NCBI GenBank assembly: GCA_012842745.1
Contig: DUSF01000035.1
Coordinates: 62,001 to 126,000 of the forward strand
Length of the DNA: 64,000 nucleotides
Reading direction: 5' to 3'
Source of the DNA: Bacillus sp. (in: firmicutes)
GTDB taxonomy: Bacteria; Bacillota; Bacilli; Bacillales; Bacillaceae_J
Both the position numbers and the translations under genes were made by a program. Of this stretch, positions 44,301 through 52,405 are shown one piece after another. Under the pieces are notes generated by a model that saw only the letters and a list, made by a program, of their open reading frames with translations, had not been told where the DNA came from and ran no database searches. Within the stretch, counting starts at the first letter, position 1; each line of letters starts with the position of its first letter.

Positions 44301-46252
44301 CTCAATACTCATACAGCCGTGTATCACTATTTGAAGATTGTCCCTATCACTTTAAGTTGCGTTACATTGATAAATTAACTGAATTACCGAAATATGATGC
44401 GGATAATCCATTAATCATTGGTTCAGCACTTCACAGGGGTATTGAAACTAATGTGGAAACAGCTTTGGAAGAATACTACAACGCATTTCCAGTGTTAACG
44501 GATGAAATTATCAATGAAGCGATAAAGCTAGAAGTATTGATTCCTAAAGTTAAAGATTACTTGGATAAAAATTTTCAAGACTTTGAGTTGATCCATGAAT
44601 ACGAGATTAACACTGAAAACTATAAGGGATTCGTGGATTTAATCTTAAAGGCACCAGATGGAACTTGTATGGTGATGGACTTTAAGTATTCCAATCATAT
44701 TAAAAATTACATGGATTCTGGACAGTTGCATATTTATAAGCACTACTTAGAAGATGATGAATTTGATGTACAACGATTAGCCTATTTGTTTGTTCCAAAA
44801 ACATCATTAAAGCAAAAAGACAACGAGGATTTGTTTCACTATCGCAAACGAATTGTCCAAGCTGTTGAAGAATCACAACTAACATTGGTGCCTATTGAAT
44901 ATGACAACATGAACGTGATTTATTTTCAAAACAGCATTAGTAATATTGAATCGGCAACGGAATGGCCAAAAAACACAAGTGGAAATTGCTTCAGCTGCAA
45001 TCCAAAATTTGCACCAAATTATTTAGAACTAATTACAAATGAAAAAGGAGAGGTTTTAATGGCATTACCTAAAAATGAACGTCGCGAAAGAAAGATTGAT
45101 ACTAAGCCGGACTTTTGGATTTATGCAGACAGCTATGTTGGAAAAAGTACTTTTGTGGATAATGTGGATAACGTGTTATTCCTTAACACTGATGGAAATA
45201 CGGACAATACTACAGCACCAGTAATTGCGATTAAGGATGAGGTAACTAAAACAGGTCGTGTTACAAATCGCAAATTAGCATGGGATGTTTTCTTGGAAAC
45301 TATTAGTGACTTGGAAACAGAAGAAAACGATTTTGAAGCTGTGGCACTAGACTTGGTTGAGGATCTGTATGAACATTGCCGGATTTATGTGTTTGATAAA
45401 AACGGATGGGAACATGAATCTGATGGATCATATGGTAAGGGATGGTCAAAGGTAACAACGGAATTTAACAATGCTATGAAGCGATTAAAAGCATTAGGAT
45501 ACCAAATCATCTATATCAGTAAGGAAAAAGTTGAGGAAATCACTCTTAAAGGTGGGGCAAAACGGACCACATTTAAGCCTAACATCAATGATAAAGTCGC
45601 TAATTTCTTAACTGGTACCGTGGACCTTACATTAAGAGCATTCGTTAATTCAGATGATGAACGATTCCTGCAGCTGGCAAAAAAGCAAAATGTATTTGGT
45701 GGCGGCCGCTTTGATTTCCAAGTGGATGTCATTCCACTAGAAATGGATGCCTTTATTGAAGAATTAACTGCAGCACAGGAAGGTAAAGCGACTAAGAAGA
45801 AAGCGGCACCTGCGAAAGAAAAGCAATCAGATGACAAGCCTAAGCGTGAAAGAAAGAGAAAAGATTCAGAGCAAGAATCTACAGAAGTTTTCGAGGAAGA
45901 TTCGTATTTTTACCATCCAGAAAGTGACTCTTACGTGATGTACAAAAAAGGTGATGAAACTCCAACTGGAATCGATTTTGCACATTGTGAACCAGTAACA
46001 AAAGAGGAATATGACGAAGGGATTTTTGAACAAGAAGCAAATGCCACTGACGAGCCACCAAAACGTGAAAGACGTTCTCGTAAATCTGACAATGAGGACG
46101 AAAAAGAGGATGAAAGCGAAGTACCTAAGAGAGAGCGCAAACGTAGACAACGTGAAGCGGTTGACGATACGCCACCTGGTGAAGAATCATCCGCAAAAGA
46201 ACAAACTGAAGAGGAACCACCGGCAAAACGTACACGCCGCCGCCGTTCTTAA
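44297..46252 (+). CDS. PD-(D/E)XK nuclease fused to Sak4-like ATPase
   Basis: 651 residues. Residues 1-245 are a RecB/Cas4-type nuclease: H46 (S-A-L-H-R-G), D114 in G-F-V-D-L, D128 and K130 in M-D-F-K-Y, with C231 and C234 that could help hold an Fe-S cluster. From residue 255 a RecA-fold ATPase of the phage Sak4 type begins (M-A-L-P-K-N-E-R-R-E-R; Walker A Y-V-G-K-S-T near 281; Walker B V-A-L-D-L-V near 354). The tail has three P-K-R-E-R basic repeats. The ATPase start has its own site AAAAAGGAGAGG and ATG at 45059 in frame, so it could also be made alone. These are usually two genes. Confidence 0.88.
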   Translation: MTQYSYSRVSLFEDCPYHFKLRYIDKLTELPKYDADNPLIIGSALHRGIETNVETALEEYYNAFPVLTDEIINEAIKLEVLIPKVKDYLDKNFQDFELIHEYEINTENYKGFVDLILKAPDGTCMVMDFKYSNHIKNYMDSGQLHIYKHYLEDDEFDVQRLAYLFVPKTSLKQKDNEDLFHYRKRIVQAVEESQLTLVPIEYDNMNVIYFQNSISNIESATEWPKNTSGNCFSCNPKFAPNYLELITNEKGEVLMALPKNERRERKIDTKPDFWIYADSYVGKSTFVDNVDNVLFLNTDGNTDNTTAPVIAIKDEVTKTGRVTNRKLAWDVFLETISDLETEENDFEAVALDLVEDLYEHCRIYVFDKNGWEHESDGSYGKGWSKVTTEFNNAMKRLKALGYQIIYISKEKVEEITLKGGAKRTTFKPNINDKVANFLTGTVDLTLRAFVNSDDERFLQLAKKQNVFGGGRFDFQVDVIPLEMDAFIEELTAAQEGKATKKKAAPAKEKQSDDKPKRERKRKDSEQESTEVFEEDSYFYHPESDSYVMYKKGDETPTGIDFAHCEPVTKEEYDEGIFEQEANATDEPPKRERRSRKSDNEDEKEDESEVPKRERKRRQREAVDDTPPGEESSAKEQTEEEPPAKRTRRRRS

Positions 46253-46285
46253 TATAAAAATCTATAACTATTGGAGGTTATGAAA

Positions 46286-46489
46286 ATGGCAAAATATGAA
46301 TTGAATACAAAGGAACAACACTTCGCAACAACTCGTTTGGAAGCTGAAGCAATCGTAACTGAAGCAAAAGAGGACAAGCATTTAATAATGCACAAAATTG
46401 CTGAAAAACACAACAAATATGGTGAGTATTTCTTAGTTGATTTAACTTTTTCTTACAATACACCAAAAGAAATCATGGGGGTTGAATAA
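46286..46489 (+). CDS. small phage protein of unknown function
   Basis: 67 residues from the ATG at 46286, eight bases after GGAGG; two in-frame starts upstream touch that site. It has E-A-E-A-I-V-T-E-A-K-E-D and a beta-type end (Y-F-L-V-D-L-T-F-S-Y). It lies between the ATPase and the DUF669 gene. Confidence 0.7.
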   Translation: MAKYELNTKEQHFATTRLEAEAIVTEAKEDKHLIMHKIAEKHNKYGEYFLVDLTFSYNTPKEIMGVE

Positions 46490-46491
46490 TT

Positions 46492-46974
46492 ATGACAACA
46501 TTCGATTGGAGCAAATTTGATAAACAAGTAGATGTTGAGGCATTAGCAGCTGATGTAAAGGAAGTAGAGGAAAACGGTGGACTTGGTGATCTTGAGCCTG
46601 TTCCTGATGGGGAGTATGAGGTTGAAGTTGAAAAGATGGAATTAACCCAATCAAAAAAAGGCGACCCAATGTTATCAATTTGGTTTAAGATTTTAGAAGG
46701 AGATTTTGGGGGACAACGCATTTTCTACAATAAGGTGATGCAGCCGCAAAATGATCGTGCATTTGGATTACAAGTTCATCAAAATAATGAAATGTTGCGT
46801 GGCATTTGGGATTGTGAAAAAGATGATGTTGAATTTAAAGGATTTTCAGATTATGCGGAATTAGTGATGGACATCCATGAAGATATTGATGGTAAGTTTG
46901 AGTATTTGCTTGAAAAAGGCACAAATAAAGACGGCTACGATACATTCGAGATTTTAGAAGTATTTGAAGTTTAA
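46492..46974 (+). CDS. DUF669 protein, probable single-strand DNA binding partner
   Basis: 160 residues, starting two bases after the previous stop. DUF669 features: P-D-G-E-Y-E-V-E-V-E-K-M-E-L near residue 38, K-G-D-P-M-L-S-I-W-F-K near 56, and an acidic C-terminus. DUF669 genes lie next to Sak4-type ATPases in many phages and are thought to supply an SSB-like function. The context here fits. Confidence 0.88.
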   Translation: MTTFDWSKFDKQVDVEALAADVKEVEENGGLGDLEPVPDGEYEVEVEKMELTQSKKGDPMLSIWFKILEGDFGGQRIFYNKVMQPQNDRAFGLQVHQNNEMLRGIWDCEKDDVEFKGFSDYAELVMDIHEDIDGKFEYLLEKGTNKDGYDTFEILEVFEV

Positions 46975-46979
46975 ATATT

Positions 46980-47006
46980 GGGAGCTACCACGCTCCCTTT
47001 TATTTT
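46980..47006 (+). terminator. hairpin with T tract inside the early operon
   Basis: GGGAGC at 46980-46985 pairs with GCTCCC at 46992-46997, followed by TTTTATTTT. It lies four bases after the DUF669 stop. It may reduce read-through into later genes or protect the upstream mRNA. Confidence 0.6.
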
Positions 47007-47019
47007 AGGGGTTGATATT

Positions 47020-47136
47020 TTGAACAAGCGTAAAAGGGTAAAACGTTTGAAAAAAGCAATCAAAAGGCGAAGTAAATTAAGGCTTGAAAAAGCCTGGAGA
47101 AATATTTGGGTTAAAAATGGATTTTTGAAAGGGTGA
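47020..47136 (+). CDS. 38-residue lysine/arginine-rich protein
   Basis: TTG start eight bases after AGGGG. Very basic (L-N-K-R-K-R-V-K-R-L-K-K-A-I-K-R-R), with a tryptophan-containing end. Similar in style to the product at 39300-39464. Nucleic acid binding is plausible. Confidence 0.55.
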   Translation: MNKRKRVKRLKKAIKRRSKLRLEKAWRNIWVKNGFLKG

Positions 47137-47142
47137 TTATAA

Positions 47143-47373
47143 ATGAAAAACACATTGGGTGATTTACAAAATCATTTATTTGCGCAGCTAGAGCGATTAG
47201 GGGATGAAGAACTAGTTGGTGATAGGTTAGCAGAAGAAATTAACAGGGCAAAAGCAGTTACTGATGTTGCAACTCAAATTATCGCAAACGGTACTTTAGT
47301 ATTAAAAGCAAAAACTGCGTATGAGGAAAACATTGCAGCTAATGCGGTGAAACCCAAAATGCTGGAGGGGTAA
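47143..47373 (+). CDS. small helical phage protein
   Basis: 76 residues, ATG after GGGTGA. Helical with L-E-R-L-G-D-E-E-L-V-G-D-R-L-A-E-E-I and a conserved-looking A-V-T-D-V-A-T-Q-I-I-A-N-G. Widespread in Bacillus-type phages by appearance, but the function is unknown. Confidence 0.75.
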   Translation: MKNTLGDLQNHLFAQLERLGDEELVGDRLAEEINRAKAVTDVATQIIANGTLVLKAKTAYEENIAANAVKPKMLEG

Positions 47374-47375
47374 AG

Positions 47376-47981
47376 GTGGCCCATAAATATACAGAAGAAC
47401 AAGCTGAATTTATTCGTAAAAATGTTAAAGGTATAACCAGTAATGAGTTAACCAAGAAATTTAATGAGCATTTTGGATTGAATATAGAAGTCCGAAAAAT
47501 ACGAGATTTCATGAAAAATCACGGATTGACTAATGGGGTAAATAGTCAATTTAAACCAGGTCAAACTCCTGCCAATAAAGGAACAAAAGGTTTATACAAT
47601 GTCGGAGGTAATAGTACTTCATTTAAAAAAGGTCAAAGGCCAAAAAATTATAAGCCAGTAGGTACTGAACGTGTAGATCGAGACGGCTATGTCCTAATAA
47701 AAGTATCTGACGAAGGGGCATGGCATGAACGATGGAGACTAAAGCAAGTTGTTGTTTGGGAAGAAGCAAACGGACCAATACCAAAAGGTCACTGTTTGTT
47801 GTTCCTAGATGGAAATAAACAAAACGTGTCATTAGATAATTTGCAATTAATTACTCGTGGACAACTTGCACGATTAAATCAAAATAAATTAATTACAGAT
47901 AATGCCGAACTAACAAAAACGGGCATTATCATCGCAGACATATATGGAAAAATTGGTCAACGTAAGAAAAAGAAGGTGTGA
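47376..47981 (+). CDS. HNH endonuclease of the free-standing phage type
   Basis: 201 residues from a GTG after GGAGGGG. The N-terminal part is a DNA-binding domain (T-S-N-E-L-T-K-K-F-N-E-H-F). The middle has G-T-E-R-V-D-R-D-G-Y-V, and the catalytic region has Q-V-V-V-W-E-E-A-N-G-P-I-P-K-G-H and F-L-D-G-N-K-Q-N-V-S-L-D-N-L. It is the third endonuclease-like gene in an 8-kb stretch. Confidence 0.85.
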   Translation: MAHKYTEEQAEFIRKNVKGITSNELTKKFNEHFGLNIEVRKIRDFMKNHGLTNGVNSQFKPGQTPANKGTKGLYNVGGNSTSFKKGQRPKNYKPVGTERVDRDGYVLIKVSDEGAWHERWRLKQVVVWEEANGPIPKGHCLLFLDGNKQNVSLDNLQLITRGQLARLNQNKLITDNAELTKTGIIIADIYGKIGQRKKKKV

Positions 47982-47987
47982 TATTTA

Positions 47988-48170
47988 ATGAATAAATGTT
48001 CGTTTTGCGGTAGAGAAAGTGAATCACCGACGAAGGTTGTTGGCGGTTACACCATTTTAGAATGTTGTGCCGATTGCGAAAATGAAATTGAATATTTAAT
48101 AAAAAAGGTGATACAAATGAGCTTTCTATTGTTTAATTTACTTTTGTATTTTTTAGTAACAATGTTTTGA
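47988..48170 (+). CDS. zinc-ribbon protein with hydrophobic tail
   Basis: 60 residues, ATG after AAGGTGTGA. The first 30 residues have two C-x-x-C pairs (C-S-F-C and C-A-D-C) like a ClpX-type zinc finger. The last 17 residues are hydrophobic and begin with a methionine at 48118 that has its own site AAAAAAGGTGA, so they could be a separate peptide. The frame stays open after the TGA for another 18 codons. Confidence 0.6.
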   Translation: MNKCSFCGRESESPTKVVGGYTILECCADCENEIEYLIKKVIQMSFLLFNLLLYFLVTMF

Positions 48171-48374
48171 ACATTGCTACTAACCGTCGTACTACTTCTT
48201 TTTAAAGTACGATCGGAACTTAAGTAAAATTCCTTTGAGTGAAATTTTTATTTCAAGATTCACTCCGCAGCTCATTTGCACCACCGCCTTTATTAAATAT
48301 TCAATTTTTCAAATATAGTTTAGACACAACTTTTCTTAAATATACACATGGTTATTAATAAAGAAGGTGATTTC
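48171..48374 (+). other. 204-base stretch with hairpins and no clear gene
   Basis: The frame of the preceding hydrophobic peptide continues after its TGA to TAA at 48225-48227 and encodes a membrane-like segment (L-L-L-T-V-V-L-L-L-F-K-V-R-S). Beyond it lie inverted repeats CGTAC...GTACG and GAGTGAA...TTCACTC. No further gene is seen before the NrdR-like gene. Confidence 0.4.
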
Positions 48375-48560
48375 ATGAAATGTCCAATATGCAACGGCAA
48401 AACGAAAGTTTTAAACAGTCGTGTAAATGGAAAAGGCATTCGCAGGTATCGTGAATGTCTCGAGTGCCTTACTCGTTTTCATACGAATGAAACCATTGAC
48501 ATTCATTCGCTCGATCCTTATTTACGAGGTTATGTATTGAGGAAAACAGGTGATATGTAA
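48375..48560 (+). CDS. NrdR-like zinc-ribbon protein
   Basis: 61 residues from the ATG at 48375, after AAGGTGA. M-K-C-P-I-C-N-G and R-R-Y-R-E-C-L-E-C-L-T-R-F form a zinc ribbon like the N-terminus of NrdR, the repressor of ribonucleotide reductase genes, but the ATP-cone is missing. Its stop overlaps the polymerase start (TAATG). Confidence 0.8.
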   Translation: MKCPICNGKTKVLNSRVNGKGIRRYRECLECLTRFHTNETIDIHSLDPYLRGYVLRKTGDM

Positions 48561-50248
48561 TGCTCTTTTATGACTTTGAAGTGTTTAAATATGATTGGCT
48601 AGTTGTCATTACTGATACGGATACAAAAAGTGAACACGTTTTTGTAAATAATGCGCAAGCTTTAATTGAGTACTACAACGAGCATAAAAATGACATTTGG
48701 GTAGGTTACAATAGCCGACACTATGACCAATACATTTTGAAAGGCATTGTATGTGGATTCAAGCCGCAGGAAGTAAATGAATGGATTATTGTCAAGAAAG
48801 AACCAGGATGGAAGTTTTACAAAGACTTCTGGAAGATACAACTTTTCAATTACGATGTCATGACCAATAAATTACGATCACTCAAGCAGCTGGAAGGTTT
48901 CATGGGCCATGACATAAGAGAATCATCCGTGTCATTTGATACTGACCGTAATTTAACAGATTCCGAGATTCAAGAAGTCATTAAATACTGCCGACACGAT
49001 GTTCATGAGGCCATGCACATATTTATGGAAAACTTGGAGGAATTTGAATCGCAAATTGAGCTTCTAAAAATGTTCAATCTACCTTTACGTAATATCTCAA
49101 AAACAAAAGCTCAATTGTCGGCAACTATTTTAGATGCAAAACAACCATTATTTCCGAGGGACGATGAATTTAATTTCTCGTTCCCTCCAACACTACGCAT
49201 CGATAAATATACGGAAGTCCTAGATTTTTATAAAGAAAATAAGGATTATAAAAAAGTTTTAGAAATTGATGTCGCAGGTGTACCGCACTTGTTCGCTTGG
49301 GGTGGAGTCCATGGTGCAAGAAATAACTACATTGGCACTGGTCATTTTATCAATATAGATGTTGCGTCATATTATCCTGCCCTGATGATTGAATACGGAT
49401 ACTTGTCCAGGAACGTTAAAAATCCTGAAAAATTCCGAGAAATCAGGGATAGACGTTTAGAATATAAAGCAGCTAAAGATAAGCGCCAGGCACCTTTAAA
49501 AATAGTCATAAATGGAACTTTTGGAGCAATGAAGGATAAATATAACGGACTATATGACCCATTAATGGCCAACAATGTTTGTATTGGCGGGCAAGTTTTA
49601 TTGTTGGACTTAATTGAGAAGTTAGAGCCTTACTGTACACTTATTCAAGCAAATACCGATGGGGTCCTGGTTAAATTACATCACTATAATGACTACGAGT
49701 TAATTGATGATATTTGCTACGAGTGGGAACAACGGACCAAGATGGAACTTGAATTTGAGGAGTTTGTCAAAGTCATCCAAAAAGACGTTAATAATTACAT
49801 CGTTGTAGACGCTGATGGGAAGTACAAGTCTAAAGGATCATATGTTAAAAAATTAAACAACTTAGATTACGATTTACCAATCGTGAATGAAGCAATTGTA
49901 AATTATTTTGTTAAAGGCATCGATCCTGAAGATACAATTGCCAGTTGTACGGACTTAGTTAAATTTCAAAAAATCGTAAAAGTAAGTGGTAAATATGATT
50001 ATGCGGTCTATGGAAATAAACGAATGAATGAAAAAGTGTTTCGGGTGTTTGCGAGCTTAGACAAAAATGATAAGGAGCTGCGGAAAGTAAAAGATGGGCT
50101 TGCTGAAAAAATAGCATATGTTCCTGAACACTGTTTCATTATCAATGATGATGTGAACGTGATGGAAATACCGAGTAAGTTAGACCATTGGTGGTATTTA
50201 GAATTGGCAAAGAAGAGAATTAATGATTTTTATGGGGATGAGTATTAA
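48560..50248 (+). CDS. compact family-B-like phage DNA polymerase
   Basis: 562 residues. The exonuclease part has Exo I D5-F-E7, Exo II D99 in Y-D-V-M and Exo III D147 in C-R-H-D-V. The polymerase part has motif A I-D-V-A-S-Y-Y-P near D267, motif B K314-I-V-I-N318-G-T-F-G, and motif C N-T-D367-G. These are DNA_pol_B_2-like motifs, with N-T-D-G in place of D-T-D-S, in a protein shorter than usual. It is probably the replicative polymerase of this phage, working with the primase-helicase downstream. Confidence 0.85.
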   Translation: MLFYDFEVFKYDWLVVITDTDTKSEHVFVNNAQALIEYYNEHKNDIWVGYNSRHYDQYILKGIVCGFKPQEVNEWIIVKKEPGWKFYKDFWKIQLFNYDVMTNKLRSLKQLEGFMGHDIRESSVSFDTDRNLTDSEIQEVIKYCRHDVHEAMHIFMENLEEFESQIELLKMFNLPLRNISKTKAQLSATILDAKQPLFPRDDEFNFSFPPTLRIDKYTEVLDFYKENKDYKKVLEIDVAGVPHLFAWGGVHGARNNYIGTGHFINIDVASYYPALMIEYGYLSRNVKNPEKFREIRDRRLEYKAAKDKRQAPLKIVINGTFGAMKDKYNGLYDPLMANNVCIGGQVLLLDLIEKLEPYCTLIQANTDGVLVKLHHYNDYELIDDICYEWEQRTKMELEFEEFVKVIQKDVNNYIVVDADGKYKSKGSYVKKLNNLDYDLPIVNEAIVNYFVKGIDPEDTIASCTDLVKFQKIVKVSGKYDYAVYGNKRMNEKVFRVFASLDKNDKELRKVKDGLAEKIAYVPEHCFIINDDVNVMEIPSKLDHWWYLELAKKRINDFYGDEY

Positions 50249-50496
50249 TTTGAGTTCTTTTCGTGGGAATATTCCATTACCTTTAATAAATGTTCTATTC
50301 CAAGTAAAAAAGTCAGTATTAAAGTAGCTTTTAATAGGCTGTCATCAATAGATTTCAAGAAATCAATGATGCTTTCAGTTTTTTCAACATCTCTAGCTAA
50401 ATATTGAATTGTTAAAAATGTTCCAGTAAACAGATAAAATATACCTTTAACTCCTTGAATAAATCTAGAAATTCTTAACAAATAAAACACATCCAA
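50245..50496 (-). CDS. small two-helix membrane protein on the opposite strand
   Basis: 83 residues from a TTG at 50496, or a GTG six bases later; no strong ribosome binding site is seen. Two hydrophobic helices (about residues 17-34 and 55-72) flank a charged loop, and the C-terminus is charged. It runs against the replication genes, overlaps the last four bases of the polymerase gene, and no plus-strand gene uses this gap. A lysogenic-conversion or exclusion gene is possible but unproven. Confidence 0.55.
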   Translation of the reverse strand: MDVFYLLRISRFIQGVKGIFYLFTGTFLTIQYLARDVEKTESIIDFLKSIDDSLLKATLILTFLLGIEHLLKVMEYSHEKNSN

Positions 50497-50530
50497 TCTA
50501 ACTTTTTATACCATTCTATCATGAAAGTAG

Positions 50531-52405
50531 GTGATTAACATTTATAAAGGCTACCTGAAAGGTTTCGGAAAACATGCGGCAACCAGTTTTAAAGATGGTG
50601 CTAAGTTACTATCCTATCATACTGCCAGAAAAGAAGATTCCTATGTTGGTATTTTGGAAGATGACTACATTATGGTTGATGTTGATGATATCGATGCAGC
50701 TGATATATTACTAGACATAGTAGATGATAAAAATATTCAATGCTCAGTCCTGGAAACCGATAATGGATATCATTTTTACTTCAAAGGTTATGACATAACG
50801 GCAAATAAAATTAAGTGGTATTCCAACATAGGGTTACTTTGTGATTATAAGTTAGGTATTAAAAATACCGCGGATCCACTCAAAATTAATGGCAAAACAA
50901 GAAAATGGATTCGAAAAGCTGACAATCATGAACCGTTGCCAGTGTGGTTATATCCATATAGTAATAAAAATCCTAACCTAACAAAGTTAACTGAAGGTGA
51001 CGGCCGGAACGATAAATTATTTACCTACATTTTAAAAATGCAGTCTCAAGGAATGGCAAAAAAGGATATAAAAGATACCATATTCATCATTAACAAATAC
51101 ATCCTAGAAGAGCCAGTGGAACAACGTGAACTAGATATTATTCTTCGTGATGAAGCATTCATGAAAGAGTCTTTTTTTATAAAAGGCTCTTTCCAACACG
51201 AAAAGTTCGGTGATTTTCTTATAAATGAGCATCATATTTGTAAAATAGCTAACGTACTGCACATTTACCAAGATGGTGTATACAGTGATAAACAGGAATA
51301 CATTGAGGGCGCCATGATTAAGCATATTCCCAATCTCAAACGTATGCAGCGTCAAGAAACATTGGCATACTTACAACTGAAAGCGAAAGAAAAAAACTTC
51401 TCATCTACCAAATATGTGCCAGTTAAAAACGGAGTATTTAATTTGGAAACATGGGAATTAGAAGATTTTTCACCTGATATTATCACAAGAAATAAAATAC
51501 CAGTCGCTTACATAAAGGATGCCTACTATGATGTGACTGATAAAACATTATCAAAGCTGGCTGTAAATGACAAAAAAATACGGGCAATTTTAGAAGAAAT
51601 CTTGGGTTATATTTTATTCCGCCGTAATGAATTTGCAGCAATGTTTGTACTAACTGGGGGTGGAAGTAATGGAAAATCGTCATTTTTAAAGATAATTCGT
51701 GAACTAGTAGGTTCGGAAAATACATCTTCACTTGACTTGAAAGAGCTAGACCAGCGATTTAAAACCGCCGAACTGTTTGGAAAGTTAGTTAATATTGGTG
51801 ATGATATCGATAAGGCATATATTAAAAGTACAGGCGTGTTGAAAAAACTCTCTACTGGTGAAGCATTAAACGTTGAGCGAAAAGGAAAGGATCCATTCGA
51901 TTTTACGAATTATGCAAAACTCATTTTCTCAGCTAATGAAATGCCGCGTATTAATGATTATTCAGATGGGTTGGGCAGACGGTTGCAGATTGTCCCATTC
52001 AAAGCAAAATTCAGCGCAAATGATGATGATTTTGACCCCTTTATTACTGATAAATTACTGTCAGATGAATCTATGCAGTATGTACTTAATTTAGCGTTAA
52101 ATGCGCTGAAGCGATTACTTAAAAACAAACAGTTTACGAAATCGAAACTAGTCGAACGGGAAATGGAAAAATACCAGGAAGAAAATAATCCGATTATTAG
52201 TTTTATCAATAATGAAGAGGTTGATTTGGAACGTGCAGTCGTCAAAGATGTCTATGATATGTACAGATTGTATTGTTCTGACAATGGGTATCAAGCAGTA
52301 TCATTGGCAAAGTTTAGTAGTCAAATAAGACAATTATATGGGTATATTTCAGATTCAAAATATGTTGATGGAAAATCTAAAAGAATTTATGTAAAAGAAG
52401 AATGA
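50531..52405 (+). CDS. primase-polymerase / SF3 helicase
   Basis: 624 residues from a GTG at 50531, but that codon lies inside AGTAGGTG; an ATT at 50540, six bases after it, is the better-placed start. The N-terminal prim-pol-like domain has I-M-V-D-V-D-D near residue 47 and H-F-Y-F near 81. A D5-type linker precedes the SF3 helicase with Walker A T-G-G-G-S-N-G-K-S (375-383), Walker B V-N-I-G-D-D-I-D and motif C I-F-S-A-N-E. P4-type proteins of this kind prime and unwind at the phage origin, which probably lies directly downstream. Confidence 0.9.
   Translation: MINIYKGYLKGFGKHAATSFKDGAKLLSYHTARKEDSYVGILEDDYIMVDVDDIDAADILLDIVDDKNIQCSVLETDNGYHFYFKGYDITANKIKWYSNIGLLCDYKLGIKNTADPLKINGKTRKWIRKADNHEPLPVWLYPYSNKNPNLTKLTEGDGRNDKLFTYILKMQSQGMAKKDIKDTIFIINKYILEEPVEQRELDIILRDEAFMKESFFIKGSFQHEKFGDFLINEHHICKIANVLHIYQDGVYSDKQEYIEGAMIKHIPNLKRMQRQETLAYLQLKAKEKNFSSTKYVPVKNGVFNLETWELEDFSPDIITRNKIPVAYIKDAYYDVTDKTLSKLAVNDKKIRAILEEILGYILFRRNEFAAMFVLTGGGSNGKSSFLKIIRELVGSENTSSLDLKELDQRFKTAELFGKLVNIGDDIDKAYIKSTGVLKKLSTGEALNVERKGKDPFDFTNYAKLIFSANEMPRINDYSDGLGRRLQIVPFKAKFSANDDDFDPFITDKLLSDESMQYVLNLALNALKRLLKNKQFTKSKLVEREMEKYQEENNPIISFINNEEVDLERAVVKDVYDMYRLYCSDNGYQAVSLAKFSSQIRQLYGYISDSKYVDGKSKRIYVKEE

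Noticed and set aside
44297-45058. Cas4-like nuclease that might indicate CRISPR
   Set aside because: No repeat-spacer array or other cas gene is present. The context is a phage recombination module with Sak4-like, DUF669 and VRR-NUC genes.
45866-46150. Long minus-strand frames opposite the ATPase tail
   Set aside because: They mirror the low-complexity basic/acidic repeats of the real gene and lack ribosome binding sites.
40784-48170. TGA reassigned to tryptophan in the prophage
   Set aside because: Many clearly intact prophage genes end in TGA (for example at 38308-38310, 39293-39295 and 62800-62802), so general reassignment would break them.
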